A DNA stretch of 64,000 bases from Kineosporia mesophila. Lineage in GTDB: Bacteria > Actinomycetota > Actinomycetes > Actinomycetales > Kineosporiaceae. Shown piece after piece: positions 62,062 to 64,000 of this stretch (within the stretch, counting starts at the first letter, position 1; each line of letters begins with the position of its first letter). The DNA lies in assembly GCF_021129235.1 (NCBI RefSeq), contig NZ_JAJOMA010000007.1, forward strand, positions 186,001-250,000. The letters are read 5' to 3'. Under the pieces are notes generated by a model. That model did no database searches. It saw nothing but the letters and a program-made list of their open reading frames with translations, and was not told the origin of the DNA. Both the position numbers and the translations under genes were made by a program.

Positions 62062-63422
62062 GTCCCATGTTCAGGGCCCTGGGCATCCGTAACTACCGAC
62101 TCTGGGCAACCGGAGCCATCGTGTCGAACACCGGCACCTGGATGCAGCGCGTGGCCCAGGACTGGCTGGTCCTCACCCAGCTCACCGACAACTCCGGCGT
62201 CGCGGTCGGCATCACGACCGCGCTCCAGTTCCTCCCGGTGCTCCTGCTGGCCCCCTGGGCCGGCGCCGTCACCGACCGGTTCGACCGCCGCCGCGTTCTC
62301 ATCTTCACGCAGGTGGCCTTCGCCGTTCTCGGCCTGACCCTCGGTCTGCTCGTCGTCACCGGCCTCGTGCAGCTCTGGATGGTCTACACCCTCGCCTTCG
62401 GCCTCGGTGTCATCGCCGCCGTGGACGGTCCGGCCCGCCAGGCCTTCGTCTCCGAACTGGTGCCGGTCGACTACCTGCCCAACGCCGTCGGCCTGAACTC
62501 CGCCTCGTTCAACGCCGGCCGCCTGATCGGCCCCGGCCTCGCCGGCCTGCTGATCGCCTCGTTCGGCACCGGTCTGGTGTTCCTCATCAACGGTGTCAGC
62601 TTCGTCGCCGTGGTGTTCTCCCTGACCCGGATGAACCGCGCCGAGCTGAGCGCCCAGCAGCGCCCGCCCCGCGGCAACCGCTCGGCCCGCGCCGGCCTGG
62701 TCTACGTGCGCAGCCACCCCGAGATCGGCCTGATCATGGCCATCGTCGGCACGGTCGCGATGCTGGGCCTGAACTCGCAGATCACCATCGCCCTGATGGC
62801 CCGGCTGGTCTTCGACAAGGGCGCCGGTGAGTACGGCATCCTCGGCTCGGTCATGGCCATCGGGTCGCTCGGTGGCGCCCTGCTCGCGGCCCGCCGCGAA
62901 CACCCCACGGTGAAGCTGGTGATCACGGCCGCCGCGGCCTTCGGCGTCACGTCGATCCTGTCGGCGGTGATGCCCACGTACTGGTCGTTCGGCCTGATGC
63001 TGATCCCCGTGGGCCTGTCGGCGCTGACCATGCTCACCGCCGCCAACGCCACCATCCAGCTCTCCACCGAGCCGGCCATGCGAGGACGCGTGATGGCCCT
63101 CTACATGGCGGTGATCATGGGTGGCACGCCGATCGGCTCGCCCATCATCGGGTGGGTCGGCGAGACGTTCGGCCCGCGCTGGACCGTGCTCATCGGCGGT
63201 ATCGGCACCCTGCTCGTCGCCGTCGTGGCCGTGCTCGTGCTGAGCCGTTCGCCGGGCCTGCGAGCGGCGGTGGCCCAGGCCGAGAAGGGCCCGGCCGTCA
63301 CGGTCACGGCCACCACCGAGCGGGCCCGCGCCACCCGCACCCCCGAGGCCGAAACGGTGGCCCGGACCACGGCAGCCCACAAGACGGCAACCTCCGAGGT
63401 GACGGAGAACTCCGTCGCCTGA
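62058..63422 (+). CDS. MFS exporter (DHA3/EntS-like)
   Basis: 454 aa from GTG 62058. Twelve predicted helices. WMQRVAQDWLVLTQLT in helix 1, GAVTDRFDRRRVLIFTQ as the MFS loop 2-3 signature, GPARQAFVSELVPVDYLPNAVGLNS in the loop 4-5 region, and NAGRLIGPGLAGLLIASFG form the pattern of the EntS/bacteriocin-immunity-type efflux group. C-terminal 40 residues are Thr/Ala/Glu-rich and cytosolic. Regulated with the upstream MarR. Confidence 0.92.
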   Translation: MSPMFRALGIRNYRLWATGAIVSNTGTWMQRVAQDWLVLTQLTDNSGVAVGITTALQFLPVLLLAPWAGAVTDRFDRRRVLIFTQVAFAVLGLTLGLLVVTGLVQLWMVYTLAFGLGVIAAVDGPARQAFVSELVPVDYLPNAVGLNSASFNAGRLIGPGLAGLLIASFGTGLVFLINGVSFVAVVFSLTRMNRAELSAQQRPPRGNRSARAGLVYVRSHPEIGLIMAIVGTVAMLGLNSQITIALMARLVFDKGAGEYGILGSVMAIGSLGGALLAARREHPTVKLVITAAAAFGVTSILSAVMPTYWSFGLMLIPVGLSALTMLTAANATIQLSTEPAMRGRVMALYMAVIMGGTPIGSPIIGWVGETFGPRWTVLIGGIGTLLVAVVAVLVLSRSPGLRAAVAQAEKGPAVTVTATTERARATRTPEAETVARTTAAHKTATSEVTENSVA

Positions 63423-63440
63423 CCCCGCCCTCCAACCCTC

Positions 63441-63523
63441 CGTGATCATGCAAAACCTCCCCGGAGTTCTAGAACTTTGGAAGCAGCAGTTCTAGAACTC
63501 CGGGGAGGTTTTGCATGATCACG
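63441..63523. repeat. CGTGATC-ended palindromic element, copy 4 (best copy)
   Basis: Perfect 36-bp inverted repeat around an 11-nt loop: CGTGATCATGCAAAACCTCC then CCGGAGTTCTAGAACT, TTGGAAGCAGC, then the complement. Length (83 bp) and order equal the copy at 3205. It fills the convergent gap between the MFS and CPBP genes. Confidence 0.92.
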
Positions 63524-63534
63524 AACAAGAAGGG

Positions 63535-64000
63535 TCAGGTGCCCAGGAGCTTGTCCAGGACTCCCTGGAACAGCTGGTATCCCACGAAGCTAATGATGTC
63601 GAGGATGGTGTGGGCCACGATCAGGGCCCAGACCCGGCCGCCGCGCCGGTACCACTCGGCGAACACCAGGCCCATGATCGCGTTCCCCACGAACGCCCCG
63701 AAGCCCTGGTACAGGTGGTACGAGCCGCGCAGCAACGCGCTCGCCACGATGATTCCCCGCCAGGTCCAGTTCTGACGGCGCAGCCGGTTCATCAGGTACC
63801 CGACCACGATGATCTCTTCGAGCACCGCGTTCTTGACGGCCTGCAGAATCAGCACCGGGACGGTCCACCAGTACTCGCCCAGCCCGGACGCCACGACCGT
63901 CGTGGTCAGGTTCAGCCGGTTCCCGATGATGTACAGCGCCAGACCGGGCAACCCGATCAGCGCCGCCAGCCCGGCCCCATGAGCCAGATCGCGCCAATAG
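63535..64000 (-). CDS. CPBP-family intramembrane protease (5' end cut by window edge)
   Basis: The reading frame enters from the right edge and ends at 63535. It shows at least three helices and the CPBP motifs: EE in AVLEEIIVVGYL, followed by the second motif around RGSYHLYQGFGAFVGN and the third HTILDII. CAAX-prenyl-protease/Rce1-like proteins cut within or near the membrane; in bacteria many process peptides or act in immunity or signalling. Upstream residues (RDLAHGAGLAALIGLPGLAL) confirm that the start lies outside the window. Confidence 0.88.
   Translation of the reverse strand, partial: YWRDLAHGAGLAALIGLPGLALYIIGNRLNLTTTVVASGLGEYWWTVPVLILQAVKNAVLEEIIVVGYLMNRLRRQNWTWRGIIVASALLRGSYHLYQGFGAFVGNAIMGLVFAEWYRRGGRVWALIVAHTILDIISFVGYQLFQGVLDKLLGT

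Overview
The window looks like chromosomal DNA of a high-GC actinobacterium. Codons are strongly G/C at third positions, GTG starts are common, and the markers are actinobacterial: FbiC (coenzyme F420), a WXG100 protein, GroEL2 under CIRCE, DUF3263, DUF3027, DUF2530, an XPB helicase with its partner, and an MprAB/HtrA(PepD)-type envelope-stress locus. Kineosporiaceae would fit, but that placement is a guess from family content. I see no rRNA, tRNA, CRISPR array, insertion sequence or prophage. The first and last genes are cut by the window edges.

Layout. (1) 1-21466 is a polysaccharide locus: GT2 glycosyltransferases, a Wzx-type flippase, a Wzy-type polymerase, a Wzz/BY-kinase-like protein, two membrane-anchored GH26-like hydrolases, a four-gene nucleotide-sugar module beginning with glucose-1-phosphate cytidylyltransferase, a polyprenyl-phosphate sugar-1-phosphate transferase, an LhgO-type FAD oxidase, a NodB-type deacetylase and a GT4/GT1 glycosyltransferase. 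(2) 21547-30525 holds redox and housekeeping genes: a disulfide oxidoreductase, a small repeat protein, an SDR, fbiC, ung, a PLP decarboxylase, DUF3263 and a LytR_C protein. (3) 31238-41032 holds cspA, a Pol I-like polymerase, groEL, moaE, a GT39-like enzyme, moaD-moaA, a small gene and WXG100. (4) 41351-46683 is the MarR / response regulator / kinase / small gene / HtrA block. (5) 46766-63422 holds an ABC exporter, XPB and its partner, two paralogous surface-type proteins, a HAD phosphatase, then cold-shock protein, DUF3027, sacsin-like ATPase, DUF2530 and a MarR-MFS pair. (6) A CPBP protease runs off the end.

Working together. The sugar module, transferases, flippase, polymerase and chain-length protein would make, export and polymerise a lipid-linked repeat unit; the GH26 enzymes and deacetylase could trim it. 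MoaA/D/E serve molybdenum cofactor synthesis. The two MarR-type regulators each sit beside an exporter with a palindromic operator.

Regulatory DNA is unusually legible. Nearly every spaced convergent gene junction carries a long palindrome from one of two families: GGACGCC-stem terminators, or elements ending in CGTGATC. At least ten genes have a TAnnnT -10 box about 5-8 nt before the start codon and no obvious Shine-Dalgarno, which predicts leaderless mRNAs. The groEL promoter carries one near-perfect and one degenerate CIRCE. A 46-codon gene, too short for usual ORF callers, lies between the sensor kinase and HtrA with its own ribosome site and U-tract terminator.
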